A stretch of DNA of 64,000 nt from Hydrogenobacter hydrogenophilus (lineage in GTDB: Bacteria > Aquificota > Aquificia > Aquificales > Aquificaceae), in assembly GCF_900215655.1 (NCBI RefSeq), contig NZ_OBEN01000001.1:62001-126000 (forward strand), given 5' to 3'. The notes under the pieces were generated by a model, which was not told the DNA's origin, did not search any database, and saw nothing but the letters and a program-made list of their open reading frames with translations. Position numbers and translations under genes: made by a program. How positions within the stretch are numbered: the stretch's first letter is position 1; each line of letters starts with the position of its first letter. Positions 1 to 8,481 of this stretch are shown here, in pieces.

Positions 1-50
1 CCGACACCCCGGTTTTCAGCCGGGTGCTCTACCAACTGAGCTACCGGGCC
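1..50 (-). tRNA. tRNA-Phe (GAA), 3' part outside the window
   Basis: Read on the minus strand from base 50, the acceptor strand GGCCCGG is followed by a D arm (stem GCTC/GAGC) and an anticodon stem CCCGG/CCGGG. The seven-base loop CTGAAAA gives anticodon GAA, for phenylalanine. The T arm and the 3' acceptor strand lie beyond base 1, so the gene is cut by the window edge. A minus-strand TATAAT (68 to 63) sits at the right distance to start transcription just before the tRNA. Confidence 0.93.
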
Positions 51-62
51 TTATAAGAAAAC

Positions 63-70
63 ATTATAAT
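63..70. promoter_or_regulatory. Palindromic -10 element shared by murB and tRNA-Phe
   Basis: The eight bases ATTATAAT are their own reverse complement, so they provide TATAAT on the plus strand (65-70, towards murB) and on the minus strand (68-63, towards tRNA-Phe). The tRNA starts 13 bases beyond the minus -10 and murB starts 15 bases beyond the plus -10. No clear -35 box is visible on the plus side, where it would fall inside the tRNA gene. The promoter role is inferred from position and consensus match. Confidence 0.6.
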
Positions 71-84
71 AGATTTTAAAAAGG

Positions 85-963
85 ATGCGCATAGAAAAGG
101 AAGCAGACCTAACAAACTACACCACTATAAAGATAGGTGGAAAAGCAAGTTTTTTGTGTTTTCCTTCCACCTACGAGGAGGTATATCATGCTATAAGTTT
201 TGCTCAGGATAAGGACCTTCCTGTGTTTTTTCTCGGAAGGGGTTCTAATACCATATTTGGAGACTACAAAGGTGTAGTTATAGTGACGCGAGAGCTCAGA
301 GAAATGAAGGTTAGGCGAGAAGGGGATAAAGTTTATGTGTCTGCAGAGTGCGGGGTGCTCCTTTCACAGCTCATCAAACTTGCAGTAGATATGAACCTAC
401 AGGGTATTTACAGGCTTGCGGGTTTTCCTGCCACCGTAGGTGGTGCTGTTGCTATGAATGCAGGAGCCTTCGGCTGTGAAATATCCCAACACATAAAGAG
501 CCTTTTGGTTATGGCTTGGGACGGCACTATAGAAAGGTTTTCTGCTGAAGAACTTAGCTTTGGATATAGGTCTTCTCCTTTTCCAAAGATGGGTATAGTG
601 CTAAGAGCTGATTTTGAGTTTGACATTGCAGATTTTGATGTAAAAAATGAGTACCAACTTATAAAGGAAAGGCGAAAACGCACACAACCCATAAACATGC
701 CCACTTCAGGCTCTACTTTTAAAAATCCCCCTGGTACTTACGCAGGAGAGCTTCTTGAAAAAGTGGGTATGAAAGGTTATAGGGTAGGTGATACCGCTCT
801 TTCTGACTTGCATGCCAACTTCTTAGTGAACTTAGGAAGAGGTAAATTTACAGAAGTGATTAAGATACTGCAAGAAGCCAAGAAGAGAGTTTACGAAGAA
901 TTTGGCATAGAGCTTGAAGAGGAGGTAAGGCTAATTGAGAGTTGTGGTGCTTATGGGAGGTAA
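85..963 (+). CDS. murB: UDP-N-acetylenolpyruvoylglucosamine reductase
   Basis: MurB is the FAD/NADPH enzyme that reduces UDP-GlcNAc-enolpyruvate to UDP-MurNAc in cytoplasmic peptidoglycan precursor synthesis. The 292-residue protein has the FAD-binding GRGSN motif (about 51-55), YRSSPF (161-166), the catalytic-serine segment SGSTFKNP (208-215) and the C-terminal glutamate cluster EEEVRLIE. Its length fits the short type II MurB enzymes rather than the roughly 340-residue E. coli type. It is the first gene of the murB-ddl-ftsQAZ cluster. The ATG is immediately preceded by AAAAAGG, too close for a normal ribosome-binding site, and no other in-frame start is near. The mRNA leader is therefore probably only a few bases long. 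Confidence 0.96.
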   Translation: MRIEKEADLTNYTTIKIGGKASFLCFPSTYEEVYHAISFAQDKDLPVFFLGRGSNTIFGDYKGVVIVTRELREMKVRREGDKVYVSAECGVLLSQLIKLAVDMNLQGIYRLAGFPATVGGAVAMNAGAFGCEISQHIKSLLVMAWDGTIERFSAEELSFGYRSSPFPKMGIVLRADFEFDIADFDVKNEYQLIKERRKRTQPINMPTSGSTFKNPPGTYAGELLEKVGMKGYRVGDTALSDLHANFLVNLGRGKFTEVIKILQEAKKRVYEEFGIELEEEVRLIESCGAYGR

Positions 964-1801
964 GTCCCAAGAGAGGGAGATCTCCATAAAAACAGGAAAT
1001 GCCATCTTGAAAGCTTTGAGAGAGTTAGGACACGAAGCTATTCCTCTTGACTTAGACGAAACCCTCTGCCAAAAACTCCTTGAGCTAAAACCTGATAAGG
1101 TGTTTATAGCACTTCACGGCACTTACGGAGAGGACGGAAGAGTGCAGGGACTTCTGGATATCCTCGGTATTCCCTACACAGGCTCAGGAGTTCTGGGTAG
1201 CTGTCTTGCCATGGACAAGGAGATAACCAAAAAGATACTTACCTATCACCATATACCAGTACCCAACGGAGTGTGTGTGCGCAGAGGTGAGGAAATAAAC
1301 TGGGACAAGTTCCCAGCCATAGTAAAGCCGGCAGATCAAGGCTCAAGCGTAGGGCTCTATTTAGTAAAGGAAAAAGAGGAGTTAAACTCAGCAATAAGAA
1401 AAATCTTTAACATTTCCCAAAAGGTACTTATAGAGGAGTATATAGAAGGTAGAGACATAACAGTAGGTATACTCAAAGATCAAGCCCTACCACCTTTAGA
1501 AGTGCGCCCAAAAAGAAACATTTATGACTATGAGAGCAAATACACTAAGGGTATGTCTGAGTATATCTTTTTAGAAGACGATGAGCTAATAAAAAAGCTT
1601 CAGGATATAGCTTTAAAAGTGCACAAATACTTGGAGCTCAAAGATATATCAAGGATAGATTTTAGACTTTCAGAAGATGGTACTCCGTATGTGTTAGAAG
1701 CCAATACCATACCCGGTATGACGGAGCTAAGCCTATTTCCTATGATGTGCATGAAAAAAGGCATTGATTTTAAAAGAATGGTACATATGTTATTATTTTA
1801 A
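935..1801 (+). CDS. ddl: D-alanine--D-alanine ligase
   Basis: Ddl joins two D-alanines with ATP for the peptidoglycan stem peptide. The 288-residue ATP-grasp protein shows the N-terminal VVLMGGKSQEREIS motif, the ALHGTYGEDG segment, VKPADQGSSVG (ATP-binding loop) and, near the C-terminus, RIDFRL and LEANTIPGMTELS (metal and substrate site). The start is TTG at 935 inside the end of murB, supported by GGAGG at 920-924 about 10 bases upstream. The first ATG downstream (953) would cut the first strand of the fold. The 29-base overlap with murB suggests translational coupling. Confidence 0.95.
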   Translation: MRVVVLMGGKSQEREISIKTGNAILKALRELGHEAIPLDLDETLCQKLLELKPDKVFIALHGTYGEDGRVQGLLDILGIPYTGSGVLGSCLAMDKEITKKILTYHHIPVPNGVCVRRGEEINWDKFPAIVKPADQGSSVGLYLVKEKEELNSAIRKIFNISQKVLIEEYIEGRDITVGILKDQALPPLEVRPKRNIYDYESKYTKGMSEYIFLEDDELIKKLQDIALKVHKYLELKDISRIDFRLSEDGTPYVLEANTIPGMTELSLFPMMCMKKGIDFKRMVHMLLF

Positions 1802-1804
1802 GCT

Positions 1805-2530
1805 ATGAAAAAAGAGGGGAAGAGCACGGGGAGTAAGTATACTGGGGTAAGCTATGTCTTGGCAATGGTTTGGATCTCCTCCATGGCTCTGGCGGGTTTT
1901 TTCCTGCCTGTTTTTGTGGATACACTACCCTACTTCAAAGTGAAAGCCGTTGAGGTAGAAGGCAATACCACCATACCAACCTATGTATTTTCCGAGGCGG
2001 TAGTGGAACTAAAAAATAACTGGCTTTTCATAAATGAAGGCAGGCTCTTAGATGTTCTTAACACCCTCACGGGTAATTCCGTAGAAGATGTGAGAATAGA
2101 TAGGATTTTTCATAAGGATGGTGTTTTTTTAAGGCTACATGTGAAGGAGAGAACACCTTTTATAACTGTCTTTGAAGGAAAAAAGACTGTTTTTTTCGAT
2201 GATAAAGGCGTACCTTTTTTTTCTAAATACATTACAGAAAAGAAACCTTACATATACACGCACAGTGTAAAACTCGTAAAAGACAACTTTTCTGTATTGA
2301 AAAACTTGGTAGAAGTGTGTGAAAATCATCTACCTTTAAAGGACATTTATTTGAGCGATGTAAGTACTTTTGTTTACACAACTGATGACACCAAAGTACT
2401 TCTTCCTCCTTTAGAGCAAATAGACCAGGACATTTTAAAAAGATTAGAGCGTATCTATAATATAAGTATGAAGGCAAAAGAGATTGACCTAACAACACAA
2501 GGCATGGCAGTAATAAAAGGTGGGGAGTAA
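1805..2530 (+). CDS. ftsQ: Cell division protein FtsQ/DivIB family
   Basis: A 241-residue protein with a short basic N-terminus, one membrane segment (about residues 15-38) and then the start of a POTRA-like domain, PYFKVKAVEVEGNTTIPTYV (about 45-65). Position between ddl and ftsA and the N-in, C-out single-pass topology match FtsQ/DivIB, which links divisome assembly to periplasmic synthases. The sequence is diverged, and the assignment rests on context plus the POTRA signature. It starts 3 bases after ddl and is followed by ftsA after 2 bases. Confidence 0.85.
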   Translation: MKKEGKSTGSKYTGVSYVLAMVWISSMALAGFFLPVFVDTLPYFKVKAVEVEGNTTIPTYVFSEAVVELKNNWLFINEGRLLDVLNTLTGNSVEDVRIDRIFHKDGVFLRLHVKERTPFITVFEGKKTVFFDDKGVPFFSKYITEKKPYIYTHSVKLVKDNFSVLKNLVEVCENHLPLKDIYLSDVSTFVYTTDDTKVLLPPLEQIDQDILKRLERIYNISMKAKEIDLTTQGMAVIKGGE

Positions 2531-2532
2531 TC

Positions 2533-3789
2533 ATGAAACTAATAACTTCCTTGGATATAGGTACCAGTAAGGTTGCCCTGCTTGTAGGTGAAGTGGACAG
2601 TTATGGAGATATACACATAGTGGGTGTGGGAGAGGTGCCATCAAAAGGTATAGACAGGGGATACATAACAAGGTTGGACCTTGCTGTCCATACCATACTG
2701 AGTGCTCTAAAAGAGGCTCAGGAGATGTCTGGTGAGCGCATAGACACTGTTGTTATAGGCATTTCTGGTCCTAACATAAAAAGCCAGAATGAGAAAGATA
2801 CCATAAGTGTATCACCGCAACCCATAGAGATAGACCATCTGCACATAGACAGGCTCATAGAAAGAGCCATAACCAGAGCTAAGGAAGACGGATTTGAGGT
2901 AATAAGCGCCATTCCTAGGAAGTTTGTATTGGACGACCAAGAAGGGGTTATAGACCCAGTGGGACTTTTGGGTTCAAGGCTATCTGCAGAGGTGCATGTA
3001 GTCAAGGTAGGCAGTAGCATGCTGAGAAATCTTGAAAAAGCCATCGCTTCAAGCGGACTTAAGATCGCTAACAGATTTTTATCTTCTATAGCTTCTTCAG
3101 AAGCGGTGCTAACGTTGGAGGAAAAAGAGGAGGGTGTGCTTCTTTTAGACATGGGTGCAGGGCTTACAGATTTTATACTTTACGCTGAAGGTTCACCCAT
3201 TATGACGGGAAGCGTCCCCATGGGAGGCATAAACATAACAAAAGACATAGCACACTTTATGAAGATCACAAGCGAACAGGCAGAGAGGATAAAGATAGAG
3301 CAAGGCTTTGCCATAGCGGACCTTGTGAGCGAAACAGAAAGGATTAAAATAAAACCCAGAGGAGAGGAAAAGGAAACCATGATAAGTAAAAAACAGCTGG
3401 CGGAAGTCATACAGATAAGGCTTGAGGAGATCATGGACAAGGTCTTAGAACTCATGAGCTCACAGGGGATAAAGCTTGACTCGGTAAACGCAGGTGTGGT
3501 GATCACGGGGGGGTGTGCTAAACTTGCTGGTATGAGGGAGTTTCTTGAGAGGTACTTTGACCTTCCTGTAAGGGTGGGATATCCTACTGGTGTGATAGGA
3601 CTAAAGGAGAAGATCCAGGATCCGTCCTTTTCTACAGGTGTAGGTCTTCTCAAGCTTGCTTACGAGGAACAGTTTTCAGGTAAAAAAGACCTATTGCGGA
3701 ATTCTCAAGAAAATAGCGTGGTAAAAGGAAAAGTGGATGTTAGGTCTATTTTCACCAAGATAAAGGATTTTTTTAAGGATGTAATATAG
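2533..3789 (+). CDS. ftsA: Cell division protein FtsA
   Basis: FtsA is the actin-fold ATPase that tethers FtsZ filaments to the membrane. The 418-residue protein begins with the phosphate-1 motif LDIGTSKVALLVGEV, has a phosphate-2 segment GVLLLDMGAGLTDFILY (about 201-217) and the adenosine motif VVITGGCAKLAGM near 320. It ends in an amphipathic helix SIFTKIKDFFKDVI, the expected membrane-targeting sequence. It precedes ftsZ by 13 bases that contain a ribosome-binding site (AGGAGG, 3789-3794). Confidence 0.96.
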   Translation: MKLITSLDIGTSKVALLVGEVDSYGDIHIVGVGEVPSKGIDRGYITRLDLAVHTILSALKEAQEMSGERIDTVVIGISGPNIKSQNEKDTISVSPQPIEIDHLHIDRLIERAITRAKEDGFEVISAIPRKFVLDDQEGVIDPVGLLGSRLSAEVHVVKVGSSMLRNLEKAIASSGLKIANRFLSSIASSEAVLTLEEKEEGVLLLDMGAGLTDFILYAEGSPIMTGSVPMGGINITKDIAHFMKITSEQAERIKIEQGFAIADLVSETERIKIKPRGEEKETMISKKQLAEVIQIRLEEIMDKVLELMSSQGIKLDSVNAGVVITGGCAKLAGMREFLERYFDLPVRVGYPTGVIGLKEKIQDPSFSTGVGLLKLAYEEQFSGKKDLLRNSQENSVVKGKVDVRSIFTKIKDFFKDVI

Positions 3790-3802
3790 GAGGTAAAAAG
3801 AT

Positions 3803-4885
3803 ATGGAAAGCGTTAATCCTACACGTATAAAAGTGTTCGGTGTGGGTGGAGGTGGTTCAAATGCTGTAAACCGTATGTACCTTGATGGAATAGAAGGTGT
3901 GGAACTCTTTGCCATAAATACGGACATACAGCATTTAACCTCACTGAGTGTACCTAACAAAATACAGATAGGAGAAAAAGTCACAAAAGGATTAGGTGCG
4001 GGGGCAAAACCTCAGATAGGAGAACAAGCAGCTCTTGAGGACATAGACAAGATAAGGGAGGTCCTCAGAGGTACAGATATGCTCTTTTTGGCGGTAGGCT
4101 TAGGTGGTGGTACGGGAACGGGTGCAGCACCGGTGATCGCAGAAACTGCCAAGGAGATGGGTATCCTCACCGTTGCGGTGACTACCAAACCCTTCTCTTT
4201 TGAAGGTCCCAAAAGAATGCAGGTCGCTTTAGAAGGCCTTGAAAGACTAAAGGATGTGGTAGATACTTACATAGTCATAAACAACCAGAAACTTGCAGAG
4301 ATGGCAGATAGAAACTTTAGTATAAAAGATGCCTTCAAGATGGTGGACGATGTGCTCTCAAAGGCGGTAAGAGGTATAACCAGTATAGTGGTGACACCTG
4401 CTCTTATAAATGTAGACTTTGCAGATGTGAGAACTGTTATGGAGAAAGGAGGACTTGCCCTTATTGGTATGGGAGAAGGAAAAGGCGATGGCAGAAGAGA
4501 CTATGCCATAGAGCAAGCCATAACAAGTCCTCTCTTAGAAGGCAACAGTGTTGAAGGTGCCAGAAGACTCCTCATCACCCTTTGGGTCAGTGAGGATGTG
4601 CCTTTCAGAGATGTGGAAGAAACCATAGGCAGGATAAGAGAGTCAGCTCACGAAGACGCTCTCATAATATTCGGTGCTGTGCTGGAGGATACAAAAGAAA
4701 ACTTTATGCGCGTTGCGGTGGTTGCAACGGATTTTGAGGATGCACAAACTCACACACACCTTAAGGTGGTTAAAAAACCAGAACCTAAGGAGATAAAGAA
4801 GGTAGTCCCAGAAACCATCATAGAACCAGTACAGCCAGAGATAGAGGACATACCTGCGTATCTAAGAAGAAAGAGAAAGCTATGA
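3803..4885 (+). CDS. ftsZ: Cell division protein FtsZ
   Basis: FtsZ is the tubulin-like GTPase that forms the division ring. The 360-residue protein has GGGGSNAVNRM (16-26) and the tubulin signature GGGTGTGAAP (101-110). Its short linker ends in the conserved tail peptide DIPAYLRRKRKL, which binds FtsA. A good AGGAGG ribosome-binding site lies 9-14 bases before the ATG. The last gene of the cluster overlaps its stop by four bases. Confidence 0.98.
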   Translation: MESVNPTRIKVFGVGGGGSNAVNRMYLDGIEGVELFAINTDIQHLTSLSVPNKIQIGEKVTKGLGAGAKPQIGEQAALEDIDKIREVLRGTDMLFLAVGLGGGTGTGAAPVIAETAKEMGILTVAVTTKPFSFEGPKRMQVALEGLERLKDVVDTYIVINNQKLAEMADRNFSIKDAFKMVDDVLSKAVRGITSIVVTPALINVDFADVRTVMEKGGLALIGMGEGKGDGRRDYAIEQAITSPLLEGNSVEGARRLLITLWVSEDVPFRDVEETIGRIRESAHEDALIIFGAVLEDTKENFMRVAVVATDFEDAQTHTHLKVVKKPEPKEIKKVVPETIIEPVQPEIEDIPAYLRRKRKL

Positions 4886-5154
4886 GAAGAGTAGAGACCA
4901 AAAACAAGGCTCTATCCTTTATCTTGGGTTTAGTTTACGGCTACAAAAACGCTCCAAGCATAGAACTTTTTGTAAAGGACCTAAAAAGCTTTTCTCAGGA
5001 CCTGCATAAAGATGACAGGGTTTATTACCTAAACAGACAGACAGGAGAACTTTTCCCACACTTTTGCGAGAGCATCACGCACGTCTGCGTTATAAGGGAA
5101 GATAAAATTAATAAAAAAGTGGTGTTATTTGTGTATAAAAATAAAGTTAAATAA
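4882..5154 (+). CDS. Small unknown protein translationally coupled to ftsZ
   Basis: A 90-residue, basic, probably soluble protein that I do not recognise. The start overlaps the ftsZ stop as ATGA, the typical coupling arrangement, so it is probably made together with FtsZ. It contains two cysteines (around residues 59 and 66) in a region with two likely beta strands, and it lacks a signal peptide or membrane segment. The gene is followed at once by the promoter of the metal-efflux operon. A role in division is only a guess from position. Confidence 0.75.
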   Translation: MRRVETKNKALSFILGLVYGYKNAPSIELFVKDLKSFSQDLHKDDRVYYLNRQTGELFPHFCESITHVCVIREDKINKKVVLFVYKNKVK

Positions 5155-5159
5155 AAGTA

Positions 5160-5188
5160 TTGACTTTAAATCTCAAGAGCTTTAACAT
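5160..5188 (+). promoter_or_regulatory. Promoter of the copper/silver efflux operon
   Basis: A -35 TTGACT (5160-5165) is separated by 17 bases from TAACAT (5183-5188; four of six matches to TATAAT). Only six bases then remain before the ATG of the first gene, and no Shine-Dalgarno sequence is present. Transcription would begin at or next to the start codon. No obvious operator dyad for a copper sensor was seen in this short gap. Confidence 0.6.
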
Positions 5189-5194
5189 TAGCCT

Positions 5195-6367
5195 ATGCTT
5201 TTACTTCTCCTGCTTTTTGCCTTATCTTGGGGAGGAGAGTTAGATAACTTAATATCTTACGCCCTTGAGAACTCACCAAAAGTAAGGCAATACGAGAGAT
5301 TAAAAGAGAGCATAAGATACAAAGAAAGGTATTCAAAAACTCTTCCTAATCCCACTATCTACGCTGGTTTTAACAACTTACCTTTAAACAAGCCCTACCC
5401 CAACTCAACAGAGCCCATGAGTGGCTTTGTAGTAGGATTCTCTCAAACTTACATTCTGCCTGTAAAAAGAGACCTTGAAGCTTTAATAACAAAAAACAAA
5501 ATGCTTGAGGTGGAAAAAAGTATAGAAGTTATCAAGAGAGAGCTAATAAGAGACATAAAAATTACTTATCTTGAATGGACGTATACCTTTAAAAAGGAAG
5601 AGATTCTTAAGTCCATAGAAAAAGAGCTAAATAACCTAAAAAGGATAGCGGAGGAGAACTACAAGTATCAGAAAGCCAATCTTGCAGATATCCTCTCCGT
5701 AGAAGCAGACAAAATAAAGCTGATGAGAGAAATATCAGACTTGCATTATCAAAGGGAGATATACAAAAATCGCATAGACTACTTAGTGGGTAAAAGCTTT
5801 GAGCTAAAAGGTGAAGAAGTAAATTGGGATACTCCTAACTTTGAAGGAATAGACCTAACCAGAAGCCCGTACCTTAGGGAAAGGTATGCGCAGTTAGAGA
5901 GTCTAAAGTTAGAGCTAAGGAGAAAAAGAGTGGAATACCTGCCAGACATAGAACTTATGGTTGAATACATGGCAAGGCCTTCTTTAAGCGACATGTTTAG
6001 TGTAAGGCTTGGTTTTACGCTTCCTATATACAAGTCAAGCAAGGAAAATATGATGGTTTTGGAAAAGCAGGAAGAGATAAGATCAAAGGAGGAGGAAATA
6101 AGGGAACTACAGCTTGAGCTAAAAAGACAGCTTAAAGACCTCAAAGTAGAATACGAAAAAAACAGAGAACTTTTGGAACTTACACAGAAACTCTTAAAAG
6201 AAAAAAGGAACGAACTTAGGGCTCTGGAGCTTTCTTATAGCTTTGGGAAAGCAGACTTTAGGGACATTCTGAGGCTTTACAGGGAAGTATGGGAGCTGGA
6301 ACTTGGCAGGCTTGAACTGGAACTAAGCTTGAAAAAGCTGATACCTCAGCTGGAGGCACTTCTATGA
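5195..6367 (+). CDS. TolC/CusC-like outer-membrane efflux channel
   Basis: A 390-residue protein with a very short signal peptide (MLLLLLLFALSWG) and the two-fold helical hairpin layout of outer-membrane efflux proteins: long coiled-coil segments around residues 100-180 and 290-370, separated by hydrophobic strands. It should form the outer-membrane and periplasmic tunnel of the tripartite pump whose adaptor and RND pump are encoded downstream. At 390 residues it is shorter than typical CusC/TolC proteins (about 430-490). The next gene starts inside its stop codon (ATGA), so it belongs to the same operon. Confidence 0.88.
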   Translation: MLLLLLLFALSWGGELDNLISYALENSPKVRQYERLKESIRYKERYSKTLPNPTIYAGFNNLPLNKPYPNSTEPMSGFVVGFSQTYILPVKRDLEALITKNKMLEVEKSIEVIKRELIRDIKITYLEWTYTFKKEEILKSIEKELNNLKRIAEENYKYQKANLADILSVEADKIKLMREISDLHYQREIYKNRIDYLVGKSFELKGEEVNWDTPNFEGIDLTRSPYLRERYAQLESLKLELRRKRVEYLPDIELMVEYMARPSLSDMFSVRLGFTLPIYKSSKENMMVLEKQEEIRSKEEEIRELQLELKRQLKDLKVEYEKNRELLELTQKLLKEKRNELRALELSYSFGKADFRDILRLYREVWELELGRLELELSLKKLIPQLEALL

Positions 6368-7731
6368 AAAAGTTTATACCTTTGGTGCTTTTGGCTTTAC
6401 TTGTTGTGCTTGGTGGTGTCTTCTTCTACTTAAATAAGAAAGGAAACAAGGGAGAGATACCTTCAGGATATGTAAAGGTTCTTTCTCTTTCTGAGGAAGG
6501 CAAAAAGATAGACCTTTACGCTCGGGATGGGAAGCTCCAAGTTGGTAAAAACGAACTTTTTATTGTGGTTAAACCTTCAGGAAGTATAGAAAGCCTTTAT
6601 TTTTACATGCCACCCATGCCTGGAATGGGTGAGATGAGAGAAGATGCTTTGCTACAAAAGGTAAAAGAAGGAGTTTACAGAGGACAGGTAAACATAAGTA
6701 TGGCTGGACAGTGGCAGTTAGTGGTTCAAACAGATGGTAAAGTTATAAAAAAGACCCTTTCCATACCTTTGAAAGCCTCAAGCTCCGAAGAAAGTAAGAC
6801 AGAAGGTATAACTATTGACCCGCAAAAGCTTCAGCTTATAGGCATATACACTCAGGAGGTGAGAAAGCAAGAGTTGATGGATAGCTTTAACGCTGTAGGG
6901 TATGTAAGTTATGACCTTTCAAGGGTTTATGAGATAACTCTCAGGAGCGATGGGTGGGTGCTTGATACATTCGGAAGATTTGAAGGAGAGCTTATAAACA
7001 GGGGCACACCCCTTATGAGGGTAGTAAACCCTGATGTGCAGATAGCAAAAGAGGAGCTAAAGCTTGCTAAGGAGCTTGGAAGGAAGGATCTGGAAAAAGC
7101 GGTGCTTGAAAAATTAAACTACCTGAAAGTTGGCGAAGTTATAACATCTCCTTATAGGGGTGTTATTTTAGAAAAGAAGGTCTATGCGGGAGGCTACACC
7201 AAAGCGGGCGATACAGCTTATAAAATTGCTGACATAAGCAGTGTGTGGGTTATTGCAGAGGTACCTCAGGAATACTCAAGCCTTGTAAAAAGGGGCACTC
7301 AGGTGCTTATAAGTCCAGTGGGTAGCGAAGAGAGCTTTACGGGAAGAGTAGACTATATCTTCCCAGAGGCGGACAGACAAGCAAGGACTATAAAGGTACG
7401 AATAAGCATACCAGATAAAGAAACAAAGCTCAAGATAAACCAGTTGGTGGATGTTTACTTTGAAAAGCCTTTGGGAGTTGTGCTCGCGGTGCCTTCATCT
7501 GCTGTTGTAGATACAGGCAAAAGGCAGGTGGTTTTTGTAGAGAAGGAGAGGGGCGTATACGAACCAAGATATATAAGAGTAGGAAGATGCACTCAGGACA
7601 TGTGTGAGGTTCTTGAAGGTCTAAAAGAAGGTGAAAGGGTTGTGGTAAAGGGTAGTTTCCTCTTAGACTCAGAGGCACAGATAAAGGGTCTTTACGGAGA
7701 GGAAGCAAAAAGCCATGAGCATCATCATTAA
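6364..7731 (+). CDS. RND efflux periplasmic adaptor (CusB-like) with Met-rich N-terminal domain
   Basis: The 455-residue protein has an N-terminal membrane anchor (about 5-23) and a YtkA/FixH-like beta domain (about 35-140) that carries a methionine cluster, M82, M85, M88 and M91. It ends with the membrane-fusion core: barrel-sandwich, beta-barrel and membrane-proximal domains (about 165-440). The C-terminus is histidine-rich (SHEHHH). E. coli CusB binds Cu(I)/Ag(I) through N-terminal methionines, so the cluster fits a metal-delivery role. It overlaps the channel gene by four bases and lies in the same operon as a CusA-type pump. Confidence 0.9.
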   Translation: MKKFIPLVLLALLVVLGGVFFYLNKKGNKGEIPSGYVKVLSLSEEGKKIDLYARDGKLQVGKNELFIVVKPSGSIESLYFYMPPMPGMGEMREDALLQKVKEGVYRGQVNISMAGQWQLVVQTDGKVIKKTLSIPLKASSSEESKTEGITIDPQKLQLIGIYTQEVRKQELMDSFNAVGYVSYDLSRVYEITLRSDGWVLDTFGRFEGELINRGTPLMRVVNPDVQIAKEELKLAKELGRKDLEKAVLEKLNYLKVGEVITSPYRGVILEKKVYAGGYTKAGDTAYKIADISSVWVIAEVPQEYSSLVKRGTQVLISPVGSEESFTGRVDYIFPEADRQARTIKVRISIPDKETKLKINQLVDVYFEKPLGVVLAVPSSAVVDTGKRQVVFVEKERGVYEPRYIRVGRCTQDMCEVLEGLKEGERVVVKGSFLLDSEAQIKGLYGEEAKSHEHHH

Positions 7732-7747
7732 AAAGGAGGTGTGCATC

Positions 7748-7942
7748 ATGATAAAGTCTTTAATTGTCGGCGCTCTATATGTATCCTTTGCAGTTGCTTA
7801 TGCGGAGGAAAGCCATCAACATGTTCCTCAAAGTCAGCAAGAACAGTCAATTTCCATGATGCTTATGCACAAAGATGCTGTAAGAAAGGCTCTGGAGAAT
7901 AACCCACAACTTAAAAAGCAGATGGAGGAGGTGTTCAGATGA
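7748..7942 (+). CDS. Small secreted His/Met-containing protein of the copper operon
   Basis: A 64-residue protein: signal peptide of about 20 residues ending in AYA, then a short mature chain with HQH and MMLMH segments and a helical C-terminus. I do not recognise a family. The ATG at 7748 is chosen because AAGGAGGTG lies just upstream; an in-frame ATG at 7715 lies inside the previous gene and would spoil the signal peptide. The next gene overlaps its stop by four bases. Residue content and context suggest periplasmic metal handling, which is inference. Confidence 0.75.
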   Translation: MIKSLIVGALYVSFAVAYAEESHQHVPQSQQEQSISMMLMHKDAVRKALENNPQLKKQMEEVFR

Positions 7943-8481
7943 AGGTGTTAATACTCTTACTTATGTTTCTTTTCTCCTTCTCTCATGAGATCCACCAAGG
8001 CAAAGAAGATGTAGAGTATAGCACTATAACCTATCCGACTATTGTAAAACTGCATCCACCTGCGGTTCACTTTGGGATTGTTTTGCCTTTTACTACTTTG
8101 CTTGTTGGTGCTTATCACGTTTTAAAAGGAAGAAGGTTTGAACCTTTGATTTCTATACTGAGTTTCCTTACGCTATTCTCCTTAACACTTTCCCTTTTAA
8201 CAGGATACTTTATACACGAAAATATAGAAGGCATTATCCCTCAAAAACTAGCCATGGATCTCTTACACCTGCATCAGAAAGTAGGTTTTGTATTGCTCTT
8301 TATTTCTTCTATTGGTTTTTTAACAGCAGTTTTATACCATATGATAAAACGCAAGGTTCTTATGTACCTTTTCTTAATCGTAAACTTAATTCTCTGCATT
8401 GGCGTTTGGTACCAAGGATACTTAGGTGGCAGGTTAGTGTATGAGTATTCAGTGGGAGTACCTGTGGAGGTAAAAAGATGA
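7939..8481 (+). CDS. DUF2231-type integral membrane protein
   Basis: A 180-residue protein with a signal-like N-terminus and four likely membrane helices. The motif LHPPAVHFGIVLPF (about 37-50) at the start of the first helix and GGRLVYEYSVGVPV at the end are characteristic of DUF2231 membrane proteins. The conserved histidines could bind haem or metal, but no function is established. It is joined to its neighbours by ATGA overlaps on both sides, so it is a fixed part of this metal-efflux operon. Confidence 0.82.
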   Translation: MKVLILLLMFLFSFSHEIHQGKEDVEYSTITYPTIVKLHPPAVHFGIVLPFTTLLVGAYHVLKGRRFEPLISILSFLTLFSLTLSLLTGYFIHENIEGIIPQKLAMDLLHLHQKVGFVLLFISSIGFLTAVLYHMIKRKVLMYLFLIVNLILCIGVWYQGYLGGRLVYEYSVGVPVEVKR

